From assembly GCA_023393165.1 (NCBI GenBank), contig JAEWMJ010000006.1, positions 124,001 through 188,000 on the forward strand: a stretch of 64,000 bases of DNA, in the 5' to 3' direction. Every line of letters begins with the position of its first letter. Within the stretch, counting starts at the first letter, position 1. A program made the translations under genes and the position numbers. The notes under the pieces were generated by a model. It searched no databases, was not told the DNA's origin, and was given only the letters and a program-made list of their open reading frames with translations. Of this stretch, positions 7,486 to 16,084 are shown piece by piece. This DNA comes from Bacillota bacterium. GTDB taxonomy: Bacteria > Bacillota > Clostridia > Christensenellales > Christensenellaceae.

Positions 7486-8796
7486 ATGAAACTTACGGTT
7501 ATTGGGGGCGGAAGCAGCTATACGCCCGAACTCGCGGACGGGATCATCAAAAGCTACTTAACCTTTCCGGTCCGTGAACTTGCGCTTGTCGATATCGCGG
7601 AGGGCCGGGAGAAGGCGGAAATCATCTGTGCTTTTTTAAAGAGGATGTTTCAGCGGGCGGGCCTTCCCGTTGACGTGTATTTTACAATGGACAGGATGGC
7701 CGCGCTGGGAAACGCCGATTTTGTGATCTCTCAGTTCAGGGCGGGAGGGCTTGCCGCCCGGTCGAATGATGAAAAGATCCCCCTTAAATACGGCATCATA
7801 GGGCAGGAGACCACAGGTCCTGGGGGATTTGCCAATGCGCTGCGCACGATACCAAAAGCGCTTGAAATCTGCCGGGACATGGAAAAGGCCTGCCCGGACG
7901 CGTGGTTGATCAATTTTACAAATCCCTCCGGTATTGTGACCGAAGCGGTTTTAAGGCACACAAACGTCAAATGCATCGGACTTTGCAATGTGCCCATCAA
8001 CATGGAACGGGAAATTTTAAAGACCCTTGGAGCGGACGAAAAAAGGGTGCGCTGCGTTTTTGCGGGCCTGAACCATCTGAGTTTCATCGGAAAACTCTAT
8101 TTGGACGGCAGGGAACTGCTTTCCGCAAAAAACGGCTTGCCCGGCATGGGAGGCAATATCGTCCAGAATATCGCGGGTCCCCAGATTCCGGCGGAAATGA
8201 TTGACGCCCTGGGTTTTATTCCCTCGCCTTACCTGAAATATTTCTATCTGGAACGCGATATGCTGAAAGAAGAAATGGATAAGTTTAAGGAAACAGGAAA
8301 AACAAGGGCGGACGAGGTTATGGAAACGGAAGAATTACTTTTTCAGAAATACGGCGACCCAACGTTAAACGAAAAACCCGAAGAACTGATGAAGCGGGGC
8401 GGCGCATATTATTCCGAAGCGGCCGTGTCGCTCATGAACAGCATATGGAACGACAGCCGGAAGGTTCATGTGGTGAATACGGCGAACCGGGGGGCGATAG
8501 AGGGACTGCCCGGCGACGCGGTTGTGGAGACAAACTGCCTGATCGGAAAGGACGGAGCGGTTCCGCTTGTATACGGGGCTTTGCCGCCGGCAATCAGCGG
8601 TCTGGTGCATCAGGTAAAAGCATACGAGCGGCTTGCGATCGAGGCCGCTGTGGAGGGCGACCCGGCAAAAGCGGTCCTGGCGCTTGTGAATAATCCGCTG
8701 GTCAGGGATATGAAGACCGCCGGGGCGATTTTTGGCGATCTGCTCTTGGCAAACAAAGATCATCTGGGATATTTTAAGGAAGCGGGTGCAAAATGA
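7486..8796 (+). CDS. Family 4 glycoside hydrolase (6-phospho-beta-glucosidase type)
   Basis: A 436-residue GH4 enzyme. This family uses NAD+ and a divalent metal to cleave glycosides by transient oxidation at C3, often on 6-phosphosugars. The NAD fold is seen at VIGGGSSYTPEL (residues 5-16); NFTNPSG (about 145) is the substrate-binding motif; Cys167 in CNVPI and His197 in GLNHLSF are the expected metal ligands. The C-terminal VNTANRGAIEGLPGDAVVE is also typical. It overlaps the next gene by four bases (ATGA), so the two are translationally coupled. No PTS is encoded here, so a phosphorylated substrate would have to come from the neighbouring kinase; a non-phosphorylated substrate is also possible. 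Confidence 0.88.
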   Translation: MKLTVIGGGSSYTPELADGIIKSYLTFPVRELALVDIAEGREKAEIICAFLKRMFQRAGLPVDVYFTMDRMAALGNADFVISQFRAGGLAARSNDEKIPLKYGIIGQETTGPGGFANALRTIPKALEICRDMEKACPDAWLINFTNPSGIVTEAVLRHTNVKCIGLCNVPINMEREILKTLGADEKRVRCVFAGLNHLSFIGKLYLDGRELLSAKNGLPGMGGNIVQNIAGPQIPAEMIDALGFIPSPYLKYFYLERDMLKEEMDKFKETGKTRADEVMETEELLFQKYGDPTLNEKPEELMKRGGAYYSEAAVSLMNSIWNDSRKVHVVNTANRGAIEGLPGDAVVETNCLIGKDGAVPLVYGALPPAISGLVHQVKAYERLAIEAAVEGDPAKAVLALVNNPLVRDMKTAGAIFGDLLLANKDHLGYFKEAGAK

Positions 8797-9725
8797 TTTA
8801 CATTGCAGGTATAGACGGCGGAGCAACCAAGACGCACTGCGTTATCGGCGATACTGAGGGCAACGTACTGTCCGAAGGACTTTCTTCCAGTTCCAGCTAT
8901 CATGCTGTCGGGCTGGATAAAGCGAAAGAGGCCATTAAGAATGCGCTGCTTAATGCTGCGGAAAAAATCGGGATCAGCGAAAAAGACCTGGGATTCACTC
9001 TGCTCGGGCTGGCAAGCGCCGATCTGCCTTCTGACTTTGAGGCTCTTGAAGAAATATGCGGAAGAATACTTCCCAGGGGAAAATACAGGATCATAAACGA
9101 TACCTGGGTCGGGCTCCGCGCCGGTCTTTCCGAAAACTGGGGCATTGTGACCAACTGCGGAACAGGCGGATCGTTTGCGGGAAGAAACAAGGACGGCGAA
9201 GAGGTGTTGCTGCGCAACCTGAGCTATGAAATCGGGAATCGCGGCGGAGGGGCGGATATCGCGGTCATGGCGCTGCATTATGCGTTCCGGTCCAATGAGG
9301 GAACAGGCAGGAAGACCGCCCTGGAACGGGAAATCCCCAGGCTGGCGGGACTTAAAAGCCTGGACGATATTGTTAAAACCGCGCTGTCCATGAACATCGC
9401 GCCCGAGGATATTTACGGGATTCCCGTATTGGTCGGAAAACTGGCATGTGAGGATGACGCCGTGTGCCAGGATATCTTTATCCATATCGGGCATGAAATG
9501 GGAGAAATTGCGGGCGGCGTGGCAAAAAGGCTTCGTATGGACCGTCAGCGGTTTAAAGTGACGCTGACTGGGAGCGTATTTAAATCCGAATGCCCTCTGC
9601 TTCTGGATGAGTATACGACCACGCTGCACCGCGCGGCGCCGTATGCGGATATAACGGTATCAAAACAATTGCCCGCAATGGGAGCGTACTGGCTTGCGTG
9701 CGACGAGTACAAGAGGAACTGTTGA
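8793..9725 (+). CDS. BadF/BadG/BcrA/BcrD-type kinase (N-acetylglucosamine kinase-like)
   Basis: A 310-residue ASKHA-fold ATPase of the BadF group, whose sugar-acting members phosphorylate N-acetylglucosamine. GIDGGATKTHCVIGD at residues 5-19 is the phosphate-1 loop, and NCGTGGSFAGRN near residue 125-136 the phosphate-2/adenosine region. It overlaps the GH4 gene stop by four bases and is followed by a terminator, closing the first transcript segment. Together with the PIG-L deacetylase it suggests that an amino sugar is handled. GlcNAc or a GlcNAc-containing disaccharide is the best guess for the substrate. Confidence 0.78.
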   Translation: MIYIAGIDGGATKTHCVIGDTEGNVLSEGLSSSSSYHAVGLDKAKEAIKNALLNAAEKIGISEKDLGFTLLGLASADLPSDFEALEEICGRILPRGKYRIINDTWVGLRAGLSENWGIVTNCGTGGSFAGRNKDGEEVLLRNLSYEIGNRGGGADIAVMALHYAFRSNEGTGRKTALEREIPRLAGLKSLDDIVKTALSMNIAPEDIYGIPVLVGKLACEDDAVCQDIFIHIGHEMGEIAGGVAKRLRMDRQRFKVTLTGSVFKSECPLLLDEYTTTLHRAAPYADITVSKQLPAMGAYWLACDEYKRNC

Positions 9726-9743
9726 AATTTAACGATTGATTGG

Positions 9744-9764
9744 AGCGGCTTTAGGCCGCTTTTT
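9744..9764 (+). terminator. Short terminator between the kinase and GH3 genes
   Basis: AGCGGC (9744-9749) pairs with GCCGCT (9755-9760), followed by TTTT. The stem is only six pairs, so it may be a partial terminator that reduces expression of the GH3 gene relative to the upstream three. Confidence 0.5.
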
Positions 9765-9794
9765 AACTTAAAAACAATGAAAGAGGTTGCGGCG

Positions 9795-12098
9795 ATGAAA
9801 ACAGACAAGGATATTGAAAAAATCATTGCTCTTATGACGCTGGAGGAAAAGGCCGGGCTCTGTTCCGGAGCGGATATGTGGCATACAAAAGGCGTGCCGC
9901 GCCTGGGGATTCCTTCCGTAATGATGGCCGACGGCCCGCACGGGCTGAGAAAACAGGCGGAAGACGATGAACTGGGCCTTCATAAAAGCGTGCCGGCCAC
10001 ATGCTTTCCGACGGCATCGGCTCTGGCCTCCTCGTGGGACAGGGAACTGCTGAAAAGGACCGGCGCGGCTATCGCAGAAGAGTGCCGGGCGCAGGGGGTT
10101 TCCATACTGCTCGGCCCCGGATGCAATATCAAACGGTCCCCGCTGTGCGGGCGGAACTTTGAGTATTATTCGGAAGACCCGCGCCTTTCATCCGAGCTTG
10201 CCGGCGCGTTTATTGAAGGTGTGCAAAGCCGGGGCGTCGGAACGTCTCTCAAGCATTTTGCCGCCAATAACCAGGAAACGCGGCGCATGAACATCGACGC
10301 GGTTGTGGATGAAAGGACCCTGCGCGAGATATACCTGGCCTCGTTTGAAGGCGCGGTAAAAAAAGCCGCTCCCGTGACCGTGATGTGCGCATACAACCGG
10401 GTAAACGGCTGGCTTTGCTCGGAGAACCGGCGTCTGCTGACCGATATTTTAAGAAAAGAGTGGGGATACGAAGGCTGCGTTCTGTCCGACTGGGGAGCTG
10501 TGGCAGACCGTGTGAAAGGGCTTGCCGCCGGACTGGATGTCGAGATGCCGGCGAGCGGCGGCGAACGGGATCAAAGAATAGCGGAAGCGGTGAAAAAGGG
10601 CGAATTGCCGGAAGACATCCTGAATGAAACGGTCCGGAGGATACTGCGGATGGTTTTTGACTGTCTGGAGAGGCAAAAAACCGAATCAAAATGCGATATG
10701 GATGAACATCGCCGATTGGCTGGAACAGCAGCGATGGAATCCATGGTGCTGCTGAAAAACGAAAATATCCTGCCCTTGAAGAAGGGAGGGAAACTGGCTG
10801 TAATCGGCGGATTCGCGAAGCGGCCAAGATACCAGGGCGGAGGAAGTTCCCATGTGAACCCCGCTTTCCTGGACAATGCCTGGGACGAAATCGTAAAGAC
10901 GGTCCGGGGTACGGATACCATAGTGGAGTATGCGCAGGGATACCGAATGGACGGCGAAAGCGGCCCGGTCATAGAACATGAACTTGTATCCCGGAGCGAC
11001 AGGGTCGATGAGGAATTGATAGCCGAGGCCTGCAGGGCCGCGCAGGGGGCGGACACAGCGATCGTCTTTGCGGGCCTGCCCGAGAGCTATGAGACGGAAG
11101 GCGCGGACAGGACGCACCTGCGTATGCCCGAAGGACACTGCGCGCTGATTAAGAGGGTGGCCGGCGTACAGAAAAACGTGGCGGTGGTCTTGAGCAACGG
11201 CGCGCCGGTTGAGATGCCCTGGCTGGACCATGCGGGCGCGGTGCTGGAAGGCTATCTGGGCGGACAATGCTCGGGAAGCGCTGTTGCCGCGATACTTTTC
11301 GGCGAAGCAAACCCGTGCGGAAAGCTTGCCGAGACCTTTCCAAAAAAACTCGCCGATACGCCCGCGTATTTGAATTTTCCGGGTGAAAGGGACAGGGTGG
11401 AATACAGGGAAGGCCTGTTTGTGGGGTACAGGTATTACGACGCGAAAGAGTTGGAGCCGCTTTTTCCCTTCGGATACGGCCTCAGTTACACGGATTTTGC
11501 CTATACCCGGATGCGGGTGGATAAAGAAGAACTTTTGGATACGGATCAGCTTACCGTTGCCGTTTCCGTCAGGAATACCGGAAACGTATCTGGAAAAGAA
11601 ATTGTGCAGCTCTATATCCGGCCCGAGAGACCGGAGGTTATGCGTCCCTGCAAGGAGCTCAAAGATTTTCAAAAGGTCGCGCTCCGGCCCGGCGAAGAAA
11701 AGGACGCGGTATTTATCTTAAACCGCCGCGCATTCGCGTATTACGAACCGAAAACCGGCGAATGGGTTGTACAAGACGGTAAATATGAGATCCTGGCCGG
11801 CCGGTCGTCTAAGGATATTGCGCTGCGGCAAAAGATAACCGTTATCCCTGTGGCCAAGGAGGAAATCATATTTACCGAGGATTCCACGGCAAACGACATA
11901 CTGGAATTCCCGGAAAGGGCGGAGAGGCTGGACGATCTTTTTGTGCAGCTCAATTTTATGGGCTTAAAGCGCCTTTGCGATCTGCCCGTCCTGTTCAGGG
12001 ATATGCCTCTGCGAAGCCTTCTTGTATTCATGCCGGGAGGATTCAAATATTCTCTGCTGGACGAAATACTGCGCATATTGAATGGGGGCAACGGTTAA
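9795..12098 (+). CDS. Family 3 beta-glucosidase
   Basis: A 767-residue GH3 enzyme with an N-terminal TIM barrel (about 1-300), an alpha/beta sandwich (about 320-560) and a fibronectin type III-like domain (about 610-680; GKEIVQLYIRPE). VLSDWGAV carries the nucleophile Asp232; KHFAANNQE and FEYYSEDP are substrate-site motifs; ETEGADRTHLRMP resembles the acid/base Glu region of beta-glucosidases. The NagZ-type KHFPG signature is absent, so beta-N-acetylglucosaminidase is less likely than beta-glucosidase. There is no signal peptide, so it works on imported glycosides. The start at 9795 has GAAAGAGG upstream; an in-frame ATG at 9777 lacks a good site. Confidence 0.88.
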   Translation: MKTDKDIEKIIALMTLEEKAGLCSGADMWHTKGVPRLGIPSVMMADGPHGLRKQAEDDELGLHKSVPATCFPTASALASSWDRELLKRTGAAIAEECRAQGVSILLGPGCNIKRSPLCGRNFEYYSEDPRLSSELAGAFIEGVQSRGVGTSLKHFAANNQETRRMNIDAVVDERTLREIYLASFEGAVKKAAPVTVMCAYNRVNGWLCSENRRLLTDILRKEWGYEGCVLSDWGAVADRVKGLAAGLDVEMPASGGERDQRIAEAVKKGELPEDILNETVRRILRMVFDCLERQKTESKCDMDEHRRLAGTAAMESMVLLKNENILPLKKGGKLAVIGGFAKRPRYQGGGSSHVNPAFLDNAWDEIVKTVRGTDTIVEYAQGYRMDGESGPVIEHELVSRSDRVDEELIAEACRAAQGADTAIVFAGLPESYETEGADRTHLRMPEGHCALIKRVAGVQKNVAVVLSNGAPVEMPWLDHAGAVLEGYLGGQCSGSAVAAILFGEANPCGKLAETFPKKLADTPAYLNFPGERDRVEYREGLFVGYRYYDAKELEPLFPFGYGLSYTDFAYTRMRVDKEELLDTDQLTVAVSVRNTGNVSGKEIVQLYIRPERPEVMRPCKELKDFQKVALRPGEEKDAVFILNRRAFAYYEPKTGEWVVQDGKYEILAGRSSKDIALRQKITVIPVAKEEIIFTEDSTANDILEFPERAERLDDLFVQLNFMGLKRLCDLPVLFRDMPLRSLLVFMPGGFKYSLLDEILRILNGGNG

Positions 12099-12142
12099 AT
12101 GATTTCCGGCAAGCCGCCTGATTTTTTCGCTGATGAAAGATT

Positions 12143-12290
12143 TTAAGCCGTAATGCCTTGCTCTTTGCATATCGATTCTGCCGATTCGCGAATCTTATCA
12201 TTCGGATTGTCCAAAGCCCGGACGACATATGGCTTGAAACTTTCCTGATAGTTATTGCGCATAAAATTCAAAACATTCAATTTCCATTGA
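12143..12290 (-). pseudogene. Fragment resembling the end of a HEAT-repeat protein
   Basis: The minus strand encodes FQWKLNVLNFMRNNYQ, ESFKPYVVRALDNPNDKIRE and SAESICKEQGITA before a stop. The segment from FKPYV to KEQGI has the helix-turn-helix pattern of a HEAT-like repeat and reads as real protein. Upstream sequence in this frame has no recognisable similarity and no ribosome binding site. It may be a gene remnant lying between two plus-strand genes. The call rests on appearance alone and may be wrong. The rest of 12099-12505 holds nothing I can identify. Confidence 0.25.
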
Positions 12291-12505
12291 AAGACTGCGC
12301 TGCAATTCAAGCGATTTGTAGTATCGGGAGGCCTTTCTGTCTGCCTGGCGGCGCGGTTCATTTAAATTTATAATATTTATAAAAATTCCTCAATTTCTTT
12401 TTTTTAATAATTTTTTTATCGATTTGTACGATAATAAAATGGTACACTTTTACGGTCGGCAGATATCGGACAAATAGTCTTATAAAATACTGGGAGATTA
12501 AAACT

Positions 12506-12994
12506 ATGTCAAAACAAGATGCTCTGCGGTTTATGATGGCATTGGAAAAAGATGCGGAACTGAAAGGAACGTTGGGCAGCATTATGGTCAGATATGAAGT
12601 AAAGAGCCTGCAATCGGATGAATGGGACAGAGTGGTCCGGGAGCATGTGATTCCGTTGGCCAAAAAGAGCGGTTATGATTTCAGCCTGGAGGATTTGCAG
12701 GAACTGCGGAAATCGGCTGAAGAAAAGATGGAAGACGACGCGCATGACCGGGCAAACGGGGACAGGGGGCAATTCACTGAAACCAGCACGGTGCAGGTGG
12801 TTTTAACCCGTATTATTAAAAAAACAACCTTCTGCGAATTGGCGCCGGATGACCAAACTTTTATAAACCGGTATAATCAATTTCCTAATAATCATTGTCC
12901 TGATTATGCGGGGATTAAACGCGGCCCTTCCGGCATTGCGTTTTGTTCGGGCTGTGTTCATTGCCAAAAGAAGGTGACTATACAAAAGCAGTAA
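12506..12994 (+). CDS. Nif11-like protein with Cys-rich C-terminus
   Basis: A 162-residue protein whose first ~75 residues resemble the Nif11 leader-peptide domain: MSKQDALRFMMALEKDAELK, then VIPLAKKSGYDFSLEDLQEL. The C-terminal part has five cysteines (residues 110, 131, 147, 150, 153), with CSGCVHC forming a CxxCxxC cluster. In other bacteria Nif11 domains are leaders of ribosomally made, modified peptides, but there is no GG-type cleavage site here and no modification enzyme within the window. The cluster could equally bind metal. A GGGAG ribosome binding site precedes the start and a strong terminator follows, so it is a one-gene transcript. Function unknown. Confidence 0.6.
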   Translation: MSKQDALRFMMALEKDAELKGTLGSIMVRYEVKSLQSDEWDRVVREHVIPLAKKSGYDFSLEDLQELRKSAEEKMEDDAHDRANGDRGQFTETSTVQVVLTRIIKKTTFCELAPDDQTFINRYNQFPNNHCPDYAGIKRGPSGIAFCSGCVHCQKKVTIQKQ

Positions 12995-13057
12995 AAACGG
13001 TATCCGCGCTACCGGTATTCAGGAGCGGAACGTTTTCATAAATCAACGAAGTCTATT

Positions 13058-13102
13058 AAAATGCTGTTTTAAGGGAAATTTCCTTGAAACAGCATTTTTT
13101 TA
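13058..13102 (+). terminator. Rho-independent terminator after the Nif11-like gene
   Basis: AAAATGCTGTTTTAAGGG pairs with TTTCCTTGAAACAGCATTTT (one bulge), followed by a run of T. It isolates the Nif11-like gene from the sugar transporter operon. Confidence 0.8.
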
Positions 13103-13167
13103 CAATAAAATCAAGCCGGATATGGACTTTTTTGACAATAAATTAATCCAGATTTCTTTCTGCTGAC

Positions 13168-13197
13168 TTGAGAGCAAGTTTAAAACGTGCATATAAG
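13168..13197 (+). promoter_or_regulatory. Possible promoter of the monosaccharide ABC operon
   Basis: TTGAGA (13168-13173), an 18-base spacer and TATAAG (13192-13197) lie 79 bases upstream of the binding-protein gene. A second TTGACA at 13132-13137 lacks a good -10 box at normal spacing. Confidence 0.4.
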
Positions 13198-13275
13198 CGT
13201 CAAATTAATCTATTCATAAGAAACGCCGGCCAAAATAGAATGTAGGTATTAAAAAAAGATAGGAGGAAATCTTTT

Positions 13276-14448
13276 ATGGCAAAAAAATTAATCGTATTAG
13301 TATTGGCATGCGTAATGATCCTGGTGGCGTTTGCGGGCTGCACGGGGACCCCGGCTGCCAGCTCCGAAGCTGCGCCTGCATCTTCCGAGGCTCCCGCATC
13401 TTCCGAGGTGCCCGCTTCGTCTGCTGCGCCGGCTTCTTCTGAGGCGGCTGCACCGGCCGATGTTGGCGCCGGAACAATGGTGGGCCTTGCAATGCCCACA
13501 AAATCCCTGCAGAGGTGGAACCAGGACGGCGCCTACATGCAGCAAGAATTCGAGGCGGCTGGTTATCAGGTAGATCTGGAATATGCTAACAATGATGCTG
13601 CCACACAGGTAAAGCAGTTGGAAAACATGCTAACAAAGGGCTGCAAAGTGCTGGTAATTGCCGCAATTGACGCAGATGGGCTTAAAACGGTTCTGGATGA
13701 CGCGAAAAAAGCAAACGTTGTGGTTTTCGCGTATGACAGACTGATCAAGGGCGCCGATTACTATGCCACATTTGACAACTACAATATCGGAGCGCTTCAG
13801 GCGAAATACGTTGTTGAAAAGCTTGGCCTTGACAAAGGCGAGAAGGGGCCGTTCTCCATGGAAATCTTTGGGGGATCTCCGGATGACAACAATGCTTTCA
13901 TGATTAATGATGCGCATATGGACGTATTGAAACCGTATATTGACAGCGGTGTTCTGAAAATAACTTCAGACCAGACCAAGATGGAAGTTATTGCAATCAA
14001 AGCCTGGGATTCCGGCACCGCTCAGAAGAGAATGGATAATCTGCTGACCGCCTATTATGCGGATGATCCGGTTGATATTGTTGTATCGCCCAACGACAGC
14101 TTGGCACAGGGTATTGTTGCCTCGCTGAAAGCCGCCGGTTATAGCACAGAAGAAGGATCCAAGAAACCTTTCCCGGTTATCACTGGGCAAGATTGCGATA
14201 TTCTGAGTGTGAAAAATTTGATCGCCGGAATGCAGTCCATGACGATCTTCAAGGACACCAGAACCCTGGCTGCACAAACAGTGAAAATGGTCGGGCAAAT
14301 TCTTTCAGGGGCAGAAGTTGATGTTAATAACACCACCGATTATTCAAATGTACCGTCCTACCTGTTAACTCCTGTACCTGTTGACCTTAGCAACTATAAA
14401 GAGTTGCTGATTGATTCGGAATATTATACCGAAGACCAGTTGAAGTAG
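13276..14448 (+). CDS. chvE: Monosaccharide ABC transporter binding lipoprotein (ChvE-like)
   Basis: A 390-residue sugar-binding lipoprotein. The signal peptide ends in the lipobox FAGC (about residues 18-21), followed by a Ser/Ala/Pro-rich linker of about 40 residues, then a type I periplasmic-binding fold beginning VGLAMPTKSLQRWNQDG. AYDRLIKGADYYATFDNY and TGQDCD are typical of the ChvE/xylose-binding group that binds several aldohexoses and pentoses. It heads a three-gene operon with an ATPase and permease of the same type (MmsA/MmsB or GguA/GguB). The ribosome binding site AGGAGG is strong. A hairpin after the gene probably makes it the most abundant product of the operon. Confidence 0.9.
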   Translation: MAKKLIVLVLACVMILVAFAGCTGTPAASSEAAPASSEAPASSEVPASSAAPASSEAAAPADVGAGTMVGLAMPTKSLQRWNQDGAYMQQEFEAAGYQVDLEYANNDAATQVKQLENMLTKGCKVLVIAAIDADGLKTVLDDAKKANVVVFAYDRLIKGADYYATFDNYNIGALQAKYVVEKLGLDKGEKGPFSMEIFGGSPDDNNAFMINDAHMDVLKPYIDSGVLKITSDQTKMEVIAIKAWDSGTAQKRMDNLLTAYYADDPVDIVVSPNDSLAQGIVASLKAAGYSTEEGSKKPFPVITGQDCDILSVKNLIAGMQSMTIFKDTRTLAAQTVKMVGQILSGAEVDVNNTTDYSNVPSYLLTPVPVDLSNYKELLIDSEYYTEDQLK

Positions 14449-14461
14449 TCTTATCGCCAAG

Positions 14462-14494
14462 CATAAGCGGCAGCATTTGTTGCTGCCGCTTATG
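14462..14494 (+). terminator. Hairpin between binding-protein and ATPase genes
   Basis: CATAAGCGGCAGCA (14462-14475) pairs perfectly with TGCTGCCGCTTATG (14481-14494) around a five-base loop, followed by only a short T-rich stretch. It is likely a leaky terminator or 3' stabilising hairpin giving excess binding protein over the ATPase and permease. Confidence 0.7.
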
Positions 14495-14534
14495 TTTATA
14501 TCCGCCTCTTTAGGGCGTATAAGGAGTTGATTGA

Positions 14535-16082
14535 ATGTCGGACTTAATACTTGAAATGGACAATATCACAAAAGAATTCCCTGGCGTCCGCGCACTCGAC
14601 AATGTTACCTTCCAGGTAAAAAAGGGAGAGATACACGCATTGGTAGGAGAAAACGGCGCGGGAAAATCCACATTGATGAATGTATTGAGCGGAATCCATC
14701 CTTATGGGACCTACACCGGAGAAATCATTTATCAAGGGAAACACTGCCGGTTTAAAACAATAAAAGACAGTGAAAAAACCGGAATGGCGATCATCCATCA
14801 GGAACTGGCGTTAAGCCCGTTTTTAAGCATTGCGGAGAATATTTTTCTGGGCAATGAACGCGCCAAAAGCGGCGTGATAGACTGGGATGAAACGAATAAC
14901 AAGGCAAAAAGCCTTATGCAGATGGTTGGCCTTAAGGATAATCACACCACGCTGGTGAAAGATATCGGCGTTGGCAAACAGCAGTTGGTGGAGATTGCTA
15001 AGGCACTGGGTAAGGATATTGAGCTTTTGATACTCGACGAGCCCACCGCCGCGCTGAACGAAAATGAATCGGAGAATTTGCTGAAACTTCTGCAAGACCT
15101 GAACCGCGAGCGGGGGCTTACCTGCATACTTATTTCCCATAAGTTGAATGAGGTTATTAAAATTGCGGATGTGATTACCGTTATCCGGGACGGAAAGGTG
15201 ATAGAAACTCTGGATAACCGGCAAAAGGATGCCAGCGAGGGCAGGATCATTAAAGGCATGGTTGGGCGGGAAATGGTAGACCGGTTCCCGAAACATACGC
15301 CCAATATCGGCGAAGTCGGGTTTGAAGTCAAGGATTGGGTTGTCTACGACCCCCAGGATGAGGACAGGATGGTGATAGACCATGTAAATTTAAATGTCCG
15401 AAAAGGTGAGATTGTTGGCCTTGCGGGCTTGATGGGCGCGGGAAGGACCGAGCTTGCCATGAGCCTGTTTGGAAAAGCTTATGGAAAAAAGATCAGCGGC
15501 AGTATATATAAGGACGGAAAAATGCTGTATCTGCATAGTATTGAAGAAGCGATTGATAACGGGATATCTTATGCCACTGAAGACAGAAAAACAGCGGGAC
15601 TTATATTGATCAATGATATTAAAACAAATATCACGCTGGCAAGCCTCAAAAAAATCAGCAACAATGGTATCTTAAATGATGATGAAGAAGTGAAGATTGC
15701 CAAGGAATACCGTGAAAAATTAGATATAAAGTGCTCCGGCATTTATCAAAATACGGTCAACCTGTCCGGCGGCAACCAGCAAAAGGTGGTTCTTGCAAAA
15801 TGGATCGCTTCGGTGCCCGACGTCCTTCTGCTGGATGAGCCGACAAGAGGAATCGACGTGGGCGCAAAATATGAAATATACAACATCATCAATCAGCTTG
15901 CGGACAGCGGAAAGTGCGTGATCATGATTTCTTCCGAGCTTCCGGAGATTCTTGGCGTAACGGACAGAATATACATCATGAACAGGGGCCGGATCGTGGG
16001 AGAAATGAATACCAAAGAAGCGACGCAGGTGGAGATTATGTCATGTATTCTGAAGAGTTCGGTTGAAGATAGGGGGAACTAA
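14535..16082 (+). CDS. mmsA: Multiple-monosaccharide ABC transporter ATPase
   Basis: A 515-residue duplicated ATPase of the sugar (RbsA/XylG/MmsA) type. The first domain has GENGAGKST and the Walker [12 protein letters not shown]; the second has the degenerate [10 protein letters not shown] loop, [10 protein letters not shown] signature and [13 protein letters not shown]. It energises uptake of monosaccharides bound by the upstream ChvE-like lipoprotein through the MmsB-type permease two bases downstream. The start has AAGGAG eight bases upstream. The size and two-domain layout match the family. The substrate range (xylose, arabinose, glucose or galactose) is inferred from family membership only. 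Confidence 0.9.
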   Translation: MSDLILEMDNITKEFPGVRALDNVTFQVKKGEIHALVGENGAGKSTLMNVLSGIHPYGTYTGEIIYQGKHCRFKTIKDSEKTGMAIIHQELALSPFLSIAENIFLGNERAKSGVIDWDETNNKAKSLMQMVGLKDNHTTLVKDIGVGKQQLVEIAKALGKDIELLILDEPTAALNENESENLLKLLQDLNRERGLTCILISHKLNEVIKIADVITVIRDGKVIETLDNRQKDASEGRIIKGMVGREMVDRFPKHTPNIGEVGFEVKDWVVYDPQDEDRMVIDHVNLNVRKGEIVGLAGLMGAGRTELAMSLFGKAYGKKISGSIYKDGKMLYLHSIEEAIDNGISYATEDRKTAGLILINDIKTNITLASLKKISNNGILNDDEEVKIAKEYREKLDIKCSGIYQNTVNLSGGNQQKVVLAKWIASVPDVLLLDEPTRGIDVGAKYEIYNIINQLADSGKCVIMISSELPEILGVTDRIYIMNRGRIVGEMNTKEATQVEIMSCILKSSVEDRGN

Positions 16083-16084
16083 CT

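Noticed and set aside
8760..9629. Long antisense open frame (about 289 codons) opposite the BadF-type kinase
   Set aside because: It has no domain-like sequence and no ribosome binding site, and is fully opposite a gene with clear motifs. Long shadows are expected with this codon usage.
10686..11672. Antisense open frame of about 328 codons inside the GH3 gene
   Set aside because: No recognisable protein features; it lies opposite a well-supported glycosidase.
13370..13450. Repetitive Ser/Ala/Pro coding stretch resembling a tandem repeat (also near 30880-30960 and 47285-47405)
   Set aside because: These are the low-complexity linkers that follow the lipidated Cys in the binding proteins, not independent repeats.
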